Assembly (NCBI GenBank): GCA_938046755.1
Contig: CALIXC010000161.1
Coordinates: 1 to 12,572 of the forward strand
Reading direction: 5' to 3'
DNA length: 12,572 bases
Origin: an uncultured Lautropia sp.
GTDB taxonomy: Bacteria; Pseudomonadota; Gammaproteobacteria; Burkholderiales; Burkholderiaceae_E
In this document: piece after piece, positions 6,374 through 12,572 of the stretch
Layout of the letters: the number at the start of each line of letters is the position of its first letter
How positions within the stretch are numbered: the first letter of the stretch is position 1
The notes under the pieces: generated by a model
The model's database searches: none
What the model was told of the DNA's origin: nothing
The model's input: only the letters and a program-made list of their open reading frames with translations
Made by a program: the position numbers and the translations under genes

Positions 6374-7345
6374 ATGATGATCAACTGCGTCGTCTATGCC
6401 GACGGCAAGCGCCAGGCCGACATCGCCATCGACGAACTGCCCCACGTGCTGGCCAGCAGCGAGGGATTCGCCTGGATTGCGCTGAAGGATCCGGTACCGA
6501 CCGAGATCCTGATGCTGCAGGAGATTCTGGACCTGCCCGAGCTGGCGGTGGAAGACACGCTGCACGGCGGCCAGCGCTCCAAGGTCGAGGAATACGACCG
6601 GATGCTGTTCGTCACGATGAAGGTGGCCGAGCAGTACGATGGCGAGATCCATTATGGTGATCTTTACATCTTCGTCAATCCACGTTTCGTGCTCTCCATC
6701 CGCAACAACGTCCAGCGCGGCTTCTCGGATGTGCGGGCCCGGGCCGAGCGCGAGGTGGATCTGCTGCAGCAGGGCCCGATATTCGTGCTGTATGCGTTGA
6801 CCGATGCGGTGGTGGACCGCTTCATCCCCATCGTGGACGGCCTGGAGGAACAACTGGAGTCCATCGAGACCGAAATCTTCCGCGAGCAGCCCACACGCGA
6901 GATGATGCTGCGGCTGCATTCGATGAAGCAGGACGTGACGGAACTGCGGCACGCGGTGCCGGCCGTGCGCGACGAGCTGTTCCTGCGGCTGTGCACCAGC
7001 CGCGGCACTCCGACAGGCGGCGACGGGCTTCAGGACTACTTCCGCGACGTGCACGACCACCTGCAGCGCATCACCCTGTCGCTGGACGGGGTGCGCGACG
7101 GCATCCTGATGGCCATGCAGGTGAACATGTCGCTGATTGGCCTGGAGCAGAGCGAGGTGAGCAAGAAGCTGGCGGCATGGGCGGCCATCTTCGCCATGAT
7201 GACCACGCTGGCCGGCATCTGGGGCATGAACTTCGAGTTCATGCCCGAGCTGAAGTGGAAGATGGGCTATCCGGTGGCGCTGCTGCTGATGGCGGCCATC
7301 GGGCTGATCCTGTATCGCCGCTTCCGCAAGGTCGGCTGGCTGTAG
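6374..7345 (+). CDS. corA: CorA-family Mg2+/divalent cation transporter
   Basis: Inner-membrane channel-like transporter for Mg2+ (possibly Co2+/Ni2+), pentameric in characterised members. At 323 residues it matches the usual CorA length. It has a soluble N-terminal domain (LPELAVEDTLHGGQRSKVEEYD, then DLYIFVNPRFVLSIRN), a long helical stalk (about 150-260) and two C-terminal membrane helices. The selectivity motif G-M-N is at residues 284-286 (GMNFEFMPEL), and a basic tail follows (YRRFRKVGWL). The start is ATG 6374; the next codon is also ATG. GAGGA lies about 10 bases upstream. The frame opens further upstream without recognisable sequence. It is monocistronic, divergent from cyoA and convergent with the metQ-like gene. 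The ion is not deducible. Confidence 0.93.
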   Translation: MMINCVVYADGKRQADIAIDELPHVLASSEGFAWIALKDPVPTEILMLQEILDLPELAVEDTLHGGQRSKVEEYDRMLFVTMKVAEQYDGEIHYGDLYIFVNPRFVLSIRNNVQRGFSDVRARAEREVDLLQQGPIFVLYALTDAVVDRFIPIVDGLEEQLESIETEIFREQPTREMMLRLHSMKQDVTELRHAVPAVRDELFLRLCTSRGTPTGGDGLQDYFRDVHDHLQRITLSLDGVRDGILMAMQVNMSLIGLEQSEVSKKLAAWAAIFAMMTTLAGIWGMNFEFMPELKWKMGYPVALLLMAAIGLILYRRFRKVGWL

Positions 7346-7383
7346 GCGCCAGCCGTCATGTGCACTGACCATGACCAGTGCTG

Positions 7384-7410
7384 CCCCGCGGCCCTAACGG
7401 GCCGACGGGG
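7384..7410. terminator. GC-rich hairpin between convergent genes
   Basis: CCCCGCGGCCC (7384-7394), loop TAAC, and GGGCCG-A-CGGGG (7399-7410) form an 11-bp stem with one bulged A. It lies 38 bases after the corA stop and 19 bases beyond the metQ stop on the opposite strand. This is a natural position for a shared bidirectional terminator, although neither strand has a T-run. Confidence 0.5.
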
Positions 7411-7428
7411 AAAGATCCAACAGGAGGA

Positions 7429-8223
7429 TCAGAACGCCGGGATGATGGCGCCCTTGTACTTCTCTTCGATGAACTTCTTGGTCTCGGGCGAGCGTAGCGC
7501 CTTCATCAGCTTGGCGATGGCCGGCGACTCGGCGTTGTCCGGGCGCGCCGTGACGATGTTGGCGTAGGGGGAATCGGCCCCTTCCAGCAGCAGGGCGTCA
7601 CGGGTGGGCTGCAGGCCGGCGGCCAGCGCGTAGTTGGTGTTGATCAGCGCCAGGTCAGCATCATCCAGCGCGCGCGGCAGGAAGGCAGCGTCCAGTTCGC
7701 GGAACTTCAGCTTGTGGGGGTTCTCGGCCAGGTCACGCGAGGTGGACAGGATGTTGGTCGGATCCTTCAACTTGATGATGCCGGCCTTCTGCAGCAGCAG
7801 GAGCGCACGACCGCCGTTGGACGGATCGTTGGGCAGCACGACAGTGGTGCCGTCCTGCAGATCGTTCAGGCTCTTGATCTTGCGCGAGTACAGGCCGAAG
7901 GGCTCGACGTGCACGGCCGCTTCGGGCACGGGCACGATGTTGGTCTTATGTTCCTTGTTGAAGGAATCCAGGTACGGGCGATGCAGGAAGAAGTTAGCGT
8001 CGACCGCCTTGTCGACCGTAGCCTGGATGGGCTGCACGTAGTCGTTGAAGACGCGAACCCGAAGCTCCACGCCTTCAGCCTTCAGCTTGGGTTTGACGAA
8101 GTCCAGCAGCTCAGCATGCGGAACCGGGGTGGCGGCTACGCTGAGGGTTTCGGCCTGGACGCCGGCAGCGGCCAGGGAAAGCACGGCAACGGCCGTCAGG
8201 CGGCGGGCAAGTTTCTTGATCAT
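7429..8223 (-). CDS. metQ: MetQ/NlpA-family periplasmic methionine-binding protein
   Basis: Substrate-binding component of a methionine-type ABC importer. The 264-residue protein carries an N-terminal signal (MIKKLARR, a hydrophobic core, then AGVQA before ETLSV) and family segments including FNDYVQPI, DANFFLHRPYLD, YSRKIKSLNDLQDG, VLPNDPSNGGRALLLLQKAGIIKLKD, ENPHKL, LPRALDDADLALINTNYA and ADSPYANI. Most family members are lipoproteins, but no lipobox cysteine follows this signal, so it is probably a soluble periplasmic protein. The chosen start is ATG 8223; an ATG 22 codons upstream lacks signal-peptide character. No metN (ATPase) or metI (permease) lies beside it in the window. It is divergent from a LysR-type regulator gene, its likeliest controller. 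The substrate could be D/L-methionine or a related compound. Confidence 0.9.
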   Translation of the reverse strand: MIKKLARRLTAVAVLSLAAAGVQAETLSVAATPVPHAELLDFVKPKLKAEGVELRVRVFNDYVQPIQATVDKAVDANFFLHRPYLDSFNKEHKTNIVPVPEAAVHVEPFGLYSRKIKSLNDLQDGTTVVLPNDPSNGGRALLLLQKAGIIKLKDPTNILSTSRDLAENPHKLKFRELDAAFLPRALDDADLALINTNYALAAGLQPTRDALLLEGADSPYANIVTARPDNAESPAIAKLMKALRSPETKKFIEEKYKGAIIPAF

Positions 8224-8370
8224 CGGTATCCAGTTCGCAGATTGGAAATGAAGCCCAGCATACTGGCATCGTTGTGCGGTTTTATGCAAGCCTCTTCCAT
8301 CCTGATGACGGTTTGTTACGTCACATTTCGCATATGATCATGCATCACGCGTACAAATGACTCAGGGCGG
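8224..8370. promoter_or_regulatory. Divergent metQ/lysR control region
   Basis: 147 bp separate the metQ-like gene (minus) from the LysR-type gene (plus). This is the classic arrangement in which a LysR protein controls its divergent neighbour. AT content rises around 8311-8345. The imperfect palindrome TGTTACGTCACA (8314-8325, 10 of 12 positions symmetric, with T at its left end and A at its right end 11 bases apart) and the perfect palindrome ATGATCAT (8334-8341) are candidate operator elements. A -10-like TATGAT overlaps the second, but I cannot pair it with a well-spaced -35. Confidence 0.45.
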
Positions 8371-9309
8371 ATGGACAAGATTCAGGCGATGTCGACTTTC
8401 GTGGCCGTGGTGGAAGCCGGCAGCTTCGTGAAGGCGATGTCGGTGCTAGGCATCTCGAAGGCCGCGGTCTCGCGGCATGTGGCCGAGCTGGAGCAGCACC
8501 TGGAAACGCGTCTGCTGCAGCGCACCACGCGGCGTCTTTCGCTCACCACCGAGGGTCAGCGCTACTTCGAGCGCTGCAAGGAAGTGCTGGCGGCGGTGCA
8601 CGAGGCCGAGTCAGAAATCCGCTCGCGCAGCGGCGAAGCCTATGGCCGGCTGCGGATTTGCGTGCCGTACTCGTTCGGCATCCTGCATCTGGCGCCGCTG
8701 TGGTCCACCTTTCTGTCCGAGAACCCACAGGTACAGCTGGACATCGTGCTGTCGGACCGGATGGTGGACCTGGTGGAAGAAGGCTACGACATGGCGGTAC
8801 GGGTCGGCATTCTGACCGATTCGGCGCTCATCAGCCGGCGACTGGCCACCACCCGGCTCATCCTGTGTGCCACCCCCACCTACCTGGAACGCCACGGCAC
8901 TCCGAAGGCGCTGAAGGATCTGGCACACCATCAGGCCATCATCTACAGCTATGCGGCCCGCGGCGGAGAATGGAGTTTCGAGGGCCCCGACGGGCGCGAG
9001 ACGGTACAGAGCGAGGCTCGATTGTTCGCCAACAACGGCGACACCTGCCTGCGTGCCGCGCTGGACCATCAGGGCATCGTACTGCAGCCGGATTTCATGA
9101 TCCACGAGTACCTGCGGCGGGGCGAGCTGGTGCAGATCCTGCCGCAATACAACACGGGCGAACGCAACATCTATGCGCTCTACCCCACCCGCAAGCTGCT
9201 GCCGGTGAAGGTGCGCCGGCTGGTGGACTTTCTGGCCCGCGCGCTGGAGCGGCCGGTGTGGCAGCCGTCCGGCAATGGCGAGTCGACGCGGCCTGCGGCC
9301 GTCCTCTGA
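8371..9309 (+). CDS. LysR-family transcriptional regulator
   Basis: DNA-binding regulator of 312 residues, normal for the family. The N-terminal winged helix-turn-helix spans about residues 1-60 (MDKIQAMSTFVAVVEAGSF, GISKAAVSRHVAELE, TTRRLSLTTEGQRYF). An effector-binding domain of the periplasmic-binding-protein fold follows (YGRLRICVPYSFG, YDMAVRVGIL, SALISRRLATTRLILCATPTYL, and a LGIVLQPDF-like GIVLQPDF segment). The overall style is closest to the CrgA/DmlR-type subgroup common in Burkholderiales. ATG 8371 is preceded closely by AGGGCGG. It is divergent from the metQ-like gene, which it probably regulates. Its effector cannot be read from the sequence. Confidence 0.92.
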   Translation: MDKIQAMSTFVAVVEAGSFVKAMSVLGISKAAVSRHVAELEQHLETRLLQRTTRRLSLTTEGQRYFERCKEVLAAVHEAESEIRSRSGEAYGRLRICVPYSFGILHLAPLWSTFLSENPQVQLDIVLSDRMVDLVEEGYDMAVRVGILTDSALISRRLATTRLILCATPTYLERHGTPKALKDLAHHQAIIYSYAARGGEWSFEGPDGRETVQSEARLFANNGDTCLRAALDHQGIVLQPDFMIHEYLRRGELVQILPQYNTGERNIYALYPTRKLLPVKVRRLVDFLARALERPVWQPSGNGESTRPAAVL

Positions 9310-9364
9310 CGCGCTACCCTCTTACTCCCCCGCGCCTGCATGCCCTCCGGTTTCGCCCGACGAC

Positions 9365-9425
9365 CGGGCTGTCGGGCTGTCGGGCTGTCGGGCTGTCGGG
9401 CTGTCGGGCTGTCGGGCTGTCGGGC
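9365..9425. repeat. Octanucleotide tandem repeat, seven perfect copies
   Basis: The unit CGGGCTGT repeats seven times without error (9365-9420), followed by a partial copy CGGGC. It lies in the 156-bp gap between the converging 3' ends of the LysR gene and the dioxygenase gene. The unit length is not a multiple of three, and no credible gene or promoter spans it. A repeat this perfect can change copy number by replication slippage. Confidence 0.95.
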
Positions 9426-9431
9426 AATCAG

Positions 9432-9453
9432 CCTGCCGGCCCTGCGCGGCAGG
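9432..9453. terminator. Possible hairpin terminator between lysR and the dioxygenase gene
   Basis: CCTGCCG (9432-9438) and CGGCAGG (9447-9453) form a perfect 7-bp stem with an 8-base loop. On the plus strand a T-rich stretch (TATCTTGTTTTA) begins three bases after the stem, which would suit termination of the LysR transcript. The stretch overlaps the last codons of the dioxygenase gene on the other strand. Confidence 0.45.
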
Positions 9454-9465
9454 AGGTATCTTGTT

Positions 9466-10347
9466 TTATGACTGGGCCCCGGTCGGCAGCTTGCCCAGCA
9501 CGTAGGCGTCCATCGACAGGAAGCCGTCGTCCACCCCGCCGTCCAGGATCTCCAGCCCCTCTTCCAGGCGACCGGCACCCAGCGCGAAGGGCAGGCCCAC
9601 GAAGTGCTCCTCGGTGGGATGCGCCCGGGCTGCGTCGGGTGCCCGGCGGCGATAGTCCAGGATGGCCTCGACATCGCCCGCCTGCAGCTGCTGACGGATC
9701 CAGCCTGCAAAGTTGTCGACATAGCCGGCGTCACCCACCCCGGCGCGTCCCGACATGCTGCCGAAGACATCGCGCAGGTTGTGGGTGAGACTGCCCGAGC
9801 CCACCAGTAGCACCCCTTCGGCCGCCAGCGGCGCCAGGGTCTGGCCCAGCGCGAAAGCCCCGGCCGGGTTCGCCCACGACGGCATGGAGATCTGCACCAC
9901 AGGCACCGTGGCCTCGGGCAGCAGGTGCATGAGGGGCACCCAGGCGCCGTGGTCCAGGCCCTGCTCCGGGTTCAGACGCACCGGCACGCCCGCGGCCGCC
10001 AGCATCTCGGCAGCCAGACGCGCCACTTCCGGCGCGCCAGGCGCCGGGTAACGCAGGCGGTAAAGCTCGTCGGGGAATCCGCCGAAGTCATGGATGGTCT
10101 CGGGCTGAGGGCCTGCAGTGATCTCGACCTCGAAATCCGTCGACCAGTGGGGCGACAGCACGAGCACGGCCAGCAGCGGCGGCAGGCGGCGCCCCAGGTC
10201 GGTCAGCAGCGGCCCCACCTTGCTGGGGCGCACGGCAAACATCGGGGATCCATGCGAGACGAACAGGCTGGGCAGCGGCGTCCGGGGCACGGGGGGCACT
10301 TCCGGCGATCGGAGTGCCTGCGGGGTACGGGAAGAAGAAGAGTCCAT
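9466..10347 (-). CDS. DODA/LigB-type extradiol ring-cleavage dioxygenase
   Basis: Predicted class III extradiol dioxygenase of the YgiD type, a cytoplasmic enzyme opening catechol-type rings (YgiD acts on L-DOPA). At 293 residues it exceeds E. coli YgiD through an N-terminal Ser/Pro-rich stretch of about 25 residues. Predicted metal ligands are H32 (SHGSP), H67 (LSPHW) and H189 (GSGSLTHNL), with further conserved histidines H133 (LDHGAW) and H248 (PTEEHF). The ETIHDFGGFP.ELY segment is also typical. Five bases separate its ATG from the stop of the upstream purine permease gene, so the two are almost certainly co-transcribed. The natural substrate is unknown. Many family members annotated this way have no proven reaction. 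Confidence 0.9.
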   Translation of the reverse strand: MDSSSSRTPQALRSPEVPPVPRTPLPSLFVSHGSPMFAVRPSKVGPLLTDLGRRLPPLLAVLVLSPHWSTDFEVEITAGPQPETIHDFGGFPDELYRLRYPAPGAPEVARLAAEMLAAAGVPVRLNPEQGLDHGAWVPLMHLLPEATVPVVQISMPSWANPAGAFALGQTLAPLAAEGVLLVGSGSLTHNLRDVFGSMSGRAGVGDAGYVDNFAGWIRQQLQAGDVEAILDYRRRAPDAARAHPTEEHFVGLPFALGAGRLEEGLEILDGGVDDGFLSMDAYVLGKLPTGAQS

Positions 10348-10352
10348 GGTTT

Positions 10353-11669
10353 TCAGTGGCCCGTCAGCCAGGCAAAGCGTACGAGGAACAGCAGCGCGAT
10401 GATCCAGGTCAGCGGATGCACGTCGCGCCAGCGACCGGTCAGGGTCTTGAGCGCCACATAGGAGATGAAGCCGAAGGCCAGGCCGTTGGCCACCGAGTAG
10501 GTGAACGGCATGGCCAGCGTGGTGATGACAGCCGGCACCGTTTCGGTGCTGTCACGCCAGTCCAGATCGGCCAGGTCGCGCACCATCAGGCAAGCCACGA
10601 ACATCAGTGCGGGGGCGGTGGCATAGGGCGGCACCACGGCAGCCAGCGGCGAGAAGAAGAGTGCCAGCAGGAAGAGCCCGGCCACGGTGAGCGCGGTCAG
10701 CCCAGTACGGCCACCCGACTGCACGCCGGCAGCGCTTTCCACGTAGGCGGTGGCGCTGGAGGTGCCCAGTACTGAGCCGGCCACGATAGCGGTGCTGTCG
10801 GCCATCAGTGCGCGACGCAGGCGACGGTCCTGGTCCGGCGTGGGATTACCCACGTACAGACCGGCGCGACGGGCCACGCCCATCAGCGTGCCGGTAGCGT
10901 CGAACAGCTCGACCAGGAACAGCACCAGCACCACGTTGACGAGGCCGCCGGCCAGCGCACCCTTGATGTCGAGCGCCAGGAACGTGGGCGCGATGGAGCT
11001 GGGAATGGACACCACCCCCTCGAAGTGGTTGCCACCCACCAGGAAGGACAGTGCGCTGACCACGAGAATGCCGATAAGCACCGAGCCCGTCACTTTCAGG
11101 TAGTCGAGCGCCACGATGAGGAAGAAGCCCAGCCAGGCCAGCAGCACGGGAATGGAGTGCATGTCGCCCAGCGTAACCAGGGTCTTGGGCGAGGCCACCA
11201 CGATGCCGGCGTTGCTAAGGCCGATGATGGCCAGGAAGAGCCCGATGCCTGCCGAGGTGCCGGCTCGCAAGGTCTGCGGGATGCCGGTGATGAGCAGCGA
11301 GCGCAGCCCCAGGGCGGAGATGAGCAGGAAGAGGCATCCCGACAGGAACACGGCGCCCAGCGCCGCCTGCCAGCTGTAGCCCATGGAGCCCACCACGGTG
11401 TAGGCGAAGTAGGCATTGAGGCCCATGCCCGGGGCAACCGCGATGGGATAGTTGGCATAGAGCGCCATGACGGCCGTGCCCAGCGCCGCCACCACGCAGG
11501 TAGCCACGAACACCGCGCCCTTGGGCATGCCGGTGCTGCCCAAGATAGTGGGGTTGACGAACAGGATGTAAGCCATCGTCAGGAAGGTGGTGACGCCGGC
11601 CAGGATCTCGGTCTTGACCGAGGTGCCGTGTTCGTTCAGCTTGAAGGTTCTATCTAGAAGAGTGGGCAT
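10353..11669 (-). CDS. AzgA-type (NCS2) purine nucleobase permease
   Basis: Inner-membrane importer of adenine or hypoxanthine/guanine driven by the proton gradient; relatives include E. coli AdeP/GhxP and B. subtilis PbuG. The 438-residue length fits the family. Signatures include FKLNEHGT..KTEILAGVTTFLTMAYI (9-35), APGMGLNAYF (79-88), a GTSSATAYVESAAGV segment near residue 300 and many hydrophobic helices. ATG 11669 is chosen because GGAG lies 5 bases upstream and relatives begin just before this FKL segment. The open frame extends 77 codons further upstream without homology. It is the first gene of a two-gene unit with the extradiol dioxygenase gene. Specificity among purines cannot be decided. 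Confidence 0.93.
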   Translation of the reverse strand: MPTLLDRTFKLNEHGTSVKTEILAGVTTFLTMAYILFVNPTILGSTGMPKGAVFVATCVVAALGTAVMALYANYPIAVAPGMGLNAYFAYTVVGSMGYSWQAALGAVFLSGCLFLLISALGLRSLLITGIPQTLRAGTSAGIGLFLAIIGLSNAGIVVASPKTLVTLGDMHSIPVLLAWLGFFLIVALDYLKVTGSVLIGILVVSALSFLVGGNHFEGVVSIPSSIAPTFLALDIKGALAGGLVNVVLVLFLVELFDATGTLMGVARRAGLYVGNPTPDQDRRLRRALMADSTAIVAGSVLGTSSATAYVESAAGVQSGGRTGLTALTVAGLFLLALFFSPLAAVVPPYATAPALMFVACLMVRDLADLDWRDSTETVPAVITTLAMPFTYSVANGLAFGFISYVALKTLTGRWRDVHPLTWIIALLFLVRFAWLTGH

Positions 11670-12007
11670 GGAGGCTCCATCGCGGGCGATGGCCTGAACG
11701 GCGCGTGTCTGCAGGCCCGAACGCTGCGGATCGGAGACCCTGCAACGGTCCTTGGCGCTTGCTGGCAGGCAGAAGGAAAAGGACAGGAAGAAGACGGAAG
11801 GCACGAGCCACGCAGCACGAGCACGACCCGCAGCAGGCAAAAAGATAGCCGAAAAAGTCGCGTTCGTGGCGCCAGGCCCCAGACGCACACAGGCCGGCAC
11901 GAGGCCGGCCTGGTTTTGCGCGCAACCGCTGCATTCATGCCGCGCCCTGCCGGCAGCCGCCCCGAAGCAGGTAGCCAGCAGACGCAGCGGCGGCGGTCAG
12001 GTGTCGA
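11670..12007. promoter_or_regulatory. 338-bp intergenic region and leader of the purine permease
   Basis: The gap contains no supportable gene. On the minus strand, which is the leader side of the permease gene, bases 11764-11801 are strongly pyrimidine-rich and G-poor (TCTTCTTCCTGTCC style). This could be a Rho-loading-like segment or simply low complexity. GGAG at 11675-11678 is the permease ribosome-binding site. A hairpin lies at 11890-11912. I see no purine-riboswitch core and no clear promoter. Confidence 0.4.
11890..11912 (+). terminator. Strong hairpin followed by four T on the plus strand
   Basis: CAGGCCGGC (11890-11898), loop ACGAG, and GCCGGCCTG (11904-11912) form a perfect 9-bp stem. 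On the plus strand GTTTT follows, as in an intrinsic terminator, but no plus-strand gene ends nearby. On the minus strand it lies about 95 bases beyond the DUF4432 stop, where it could still terminate or stabilise that transcript without a T-run. Confidence 0.5.
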
Positions 12008-12572
12008 TCACTCCGGCTGCGGCACGGCCAGTGGCGTTTCGCGCACCGTGGTCTTGCGGCCATCCTGGATGGTCTCGACGCGCTTGAGCGCATCGTCCAC
12101 CTTGGCCTTGCTGCCGAGCAACGTGTAGGTGATCTGGAACTCGCGGCTTTCCTTCGGCCCGATGGTGGGCACCAGCTTCAGGTCACGCTGGTACTTGCGG
12201 TTGTACGAGAAACTGGTTCCCGGCTCCAGGCCCGTCACATAGCCCTGCTTCTCGGTGTCGGTGTTCTTCCACAGCGAGAACGCAGGCAGCTGGTTGACGT
12301 TGAAGGCCAGGCTCACGCCCAGCTGACCGGCTGCGTTGTGCAGCACGGCCAGCGTGTTGCCGTCGGCATCACCATACGGGAAGATGTTGTAGACGGTCTC
12401 GTCATAGCCGCTGGTGGGACCCCGGTAGGTCTGCCAGGTCGACAGATCCTGCTTCGCGTAGTCGTTGAAGGGCGAGATCTCGCGCACCGGCGCGGCGAAC
12501 TTCGCATCCTTTTCCAGCAGCGGCGCACCGAAGTTGCTGTGATAGAGCGCCTGGTATTCCTTCGGATAGTCG
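12008..12572 (-). CDS. DUF4432 / aldose 1-epimerase-like protein, C-terminal part
   Basis: The frame is open to the window edge; 187 complete C-terminal codons are visible up to a TGA at 12010-12008. Segments match the DUF4432 branch of the galactose mutarotase-like superfamily: YPKEYQALYHSNFGAPLLE near the edge, then PVREISPFND, ALYHNAAG-like AVLHNAAGQLGV, LPAFSLWKNT and QGYVTGLEPGTSFSYNR. The family adopts a beta-sandwich sugar-binding fold and is usually annotated as aldose 1-epimerase-like. Neither substrate nor reaction is established from sequence. The N-terminal half is outside the window, so catalytic residues cannot be fully checked. A GTG at 12487 is an internal valine, not the start. 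Confidence 0.82.
   Translation of the reverse strand, partial: DYPKEYQALYHSNFGAPLLEKDAKFAAPVREISPFNDYAKQDLSTWQTYRGPTSGYDETVYNIFPYGDADGNTLAVLHNAAGQLGVSLAFNVNQLPAFSLWKNTDTEKQGYVTGLEPGTSFSYNRKYQRDLKLVPTIGPKESREFQITYTLLGSKAKVDDALKRVETIQDGRKTTVRETPLAVPQPE

Noticed and set aside
6203..7372. A 389-codon minus-strand frame opposite corA
   Set aside because: It is an antisense shadow of the CorA gene. The His/Gln/Val-rich sequence carries no motif.
9365..9425. CRISPR array
   Set aside because: The units are 8 bp, contiguous and without spacers, so this is a simple tandem repeat. No cas genes are nearby.
8658..9788. A long plus-strand frame through the LysR gene and across the 8-bp repeat, giving a repetitive SGCRAVGL-like peptide
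   Set aside because: It overlaps the LysR gene in another frame, crosses into the antisense of the dioxygenase gene, and the repetitive peptide follows only from the 8-bp DNA repeat.
11670..12007. Purine riboswitch or a small gene upstream of the purine permease
   Set aside because: No three-way-junction purine aptamer sequence was seen. The open frames here are uncoupled to any ribosome-binding site and show no protein-like features.

Overview
The window reads as two unrelated pieces of DNA joined end to end. Bases 1 to about 680 carry the 3' part of an actinobacterial-type tyrosyl-tRNA synthetase gene and the first codons of a translationally coupled downstream gene. This part is visibly less GC-rich than the rest. 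From about 735 onward everything is high-GC DNA with gene content typical of Betaproteobacteria (Burkholderiales). A pairing such as Rothia (Micrococcaceae) with Lautropia (Burkholderiaceae), both oral genera, would fit, but that is a guess from composition and protein style. The join cuts off both a plus-strand actinobacterial reading frame and the C-terminal third of a minus-strand alanine/glycine symporter gene, so an assembly chimera is the simplest explanation.

The betaproteobacterial part runs as follows. An AGCS amino-acid symporter gene (minus, truncated) lies downstream of a four-gene cyoABCD cluster (minus, 6021 to 1740) encoding a cytochrome bo3-type quinol oxidase. Divergent from cyoA is a CorA-type metal-ion transporter gene (plus). 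Facing it is an orphan metQ-like periplasmic binding protein gene (minus), itself divergent from a LysR-type regulator gene (plus). After a convergent gap holding seven perfect copies of an 8-bp tandem repeat come a LigB/DODA-type extradiol dioxygenase gene and an AzgA-type purine permease gene, both minus and only 5 bp apart. The window ends inside a DUF4432 (aldose 1-epimerase-like) gene, also minus.

The most interesting result is in CyoB. Its reading frame is intact and the bo3 fold is clearly conserved. Aligned without gaps to E. coli CyoB as I recall it, however, it has lost two of the three CuB histidines (H284 to L, H333 to L), the cross-linked tyrosine (Y288 to C) and the high-spin heme ligand (H419 to F). 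The K-channel lysine (K362 to M), the D-channel aspartate (D135 to G) and the quinol-site residues R71 and D75 (to P and G) are also gone. Both axial histidines of the low-spin heme b (H106, H421) are kept. The cluster therefore appears to encode a bo3-like complex with no oxygen-reducing centre, beside apparently normal CyoA, CyoC and CyoD. No cyoE (heme O synthase) is present in the window. I do not recall a characterised complex of this kind. A function in electron transfer, heme binding or sensing is speculation.

The other genes look ordinary. No tRNA, rRNA, CRISPR array, insertion sequence or phage gene was found.
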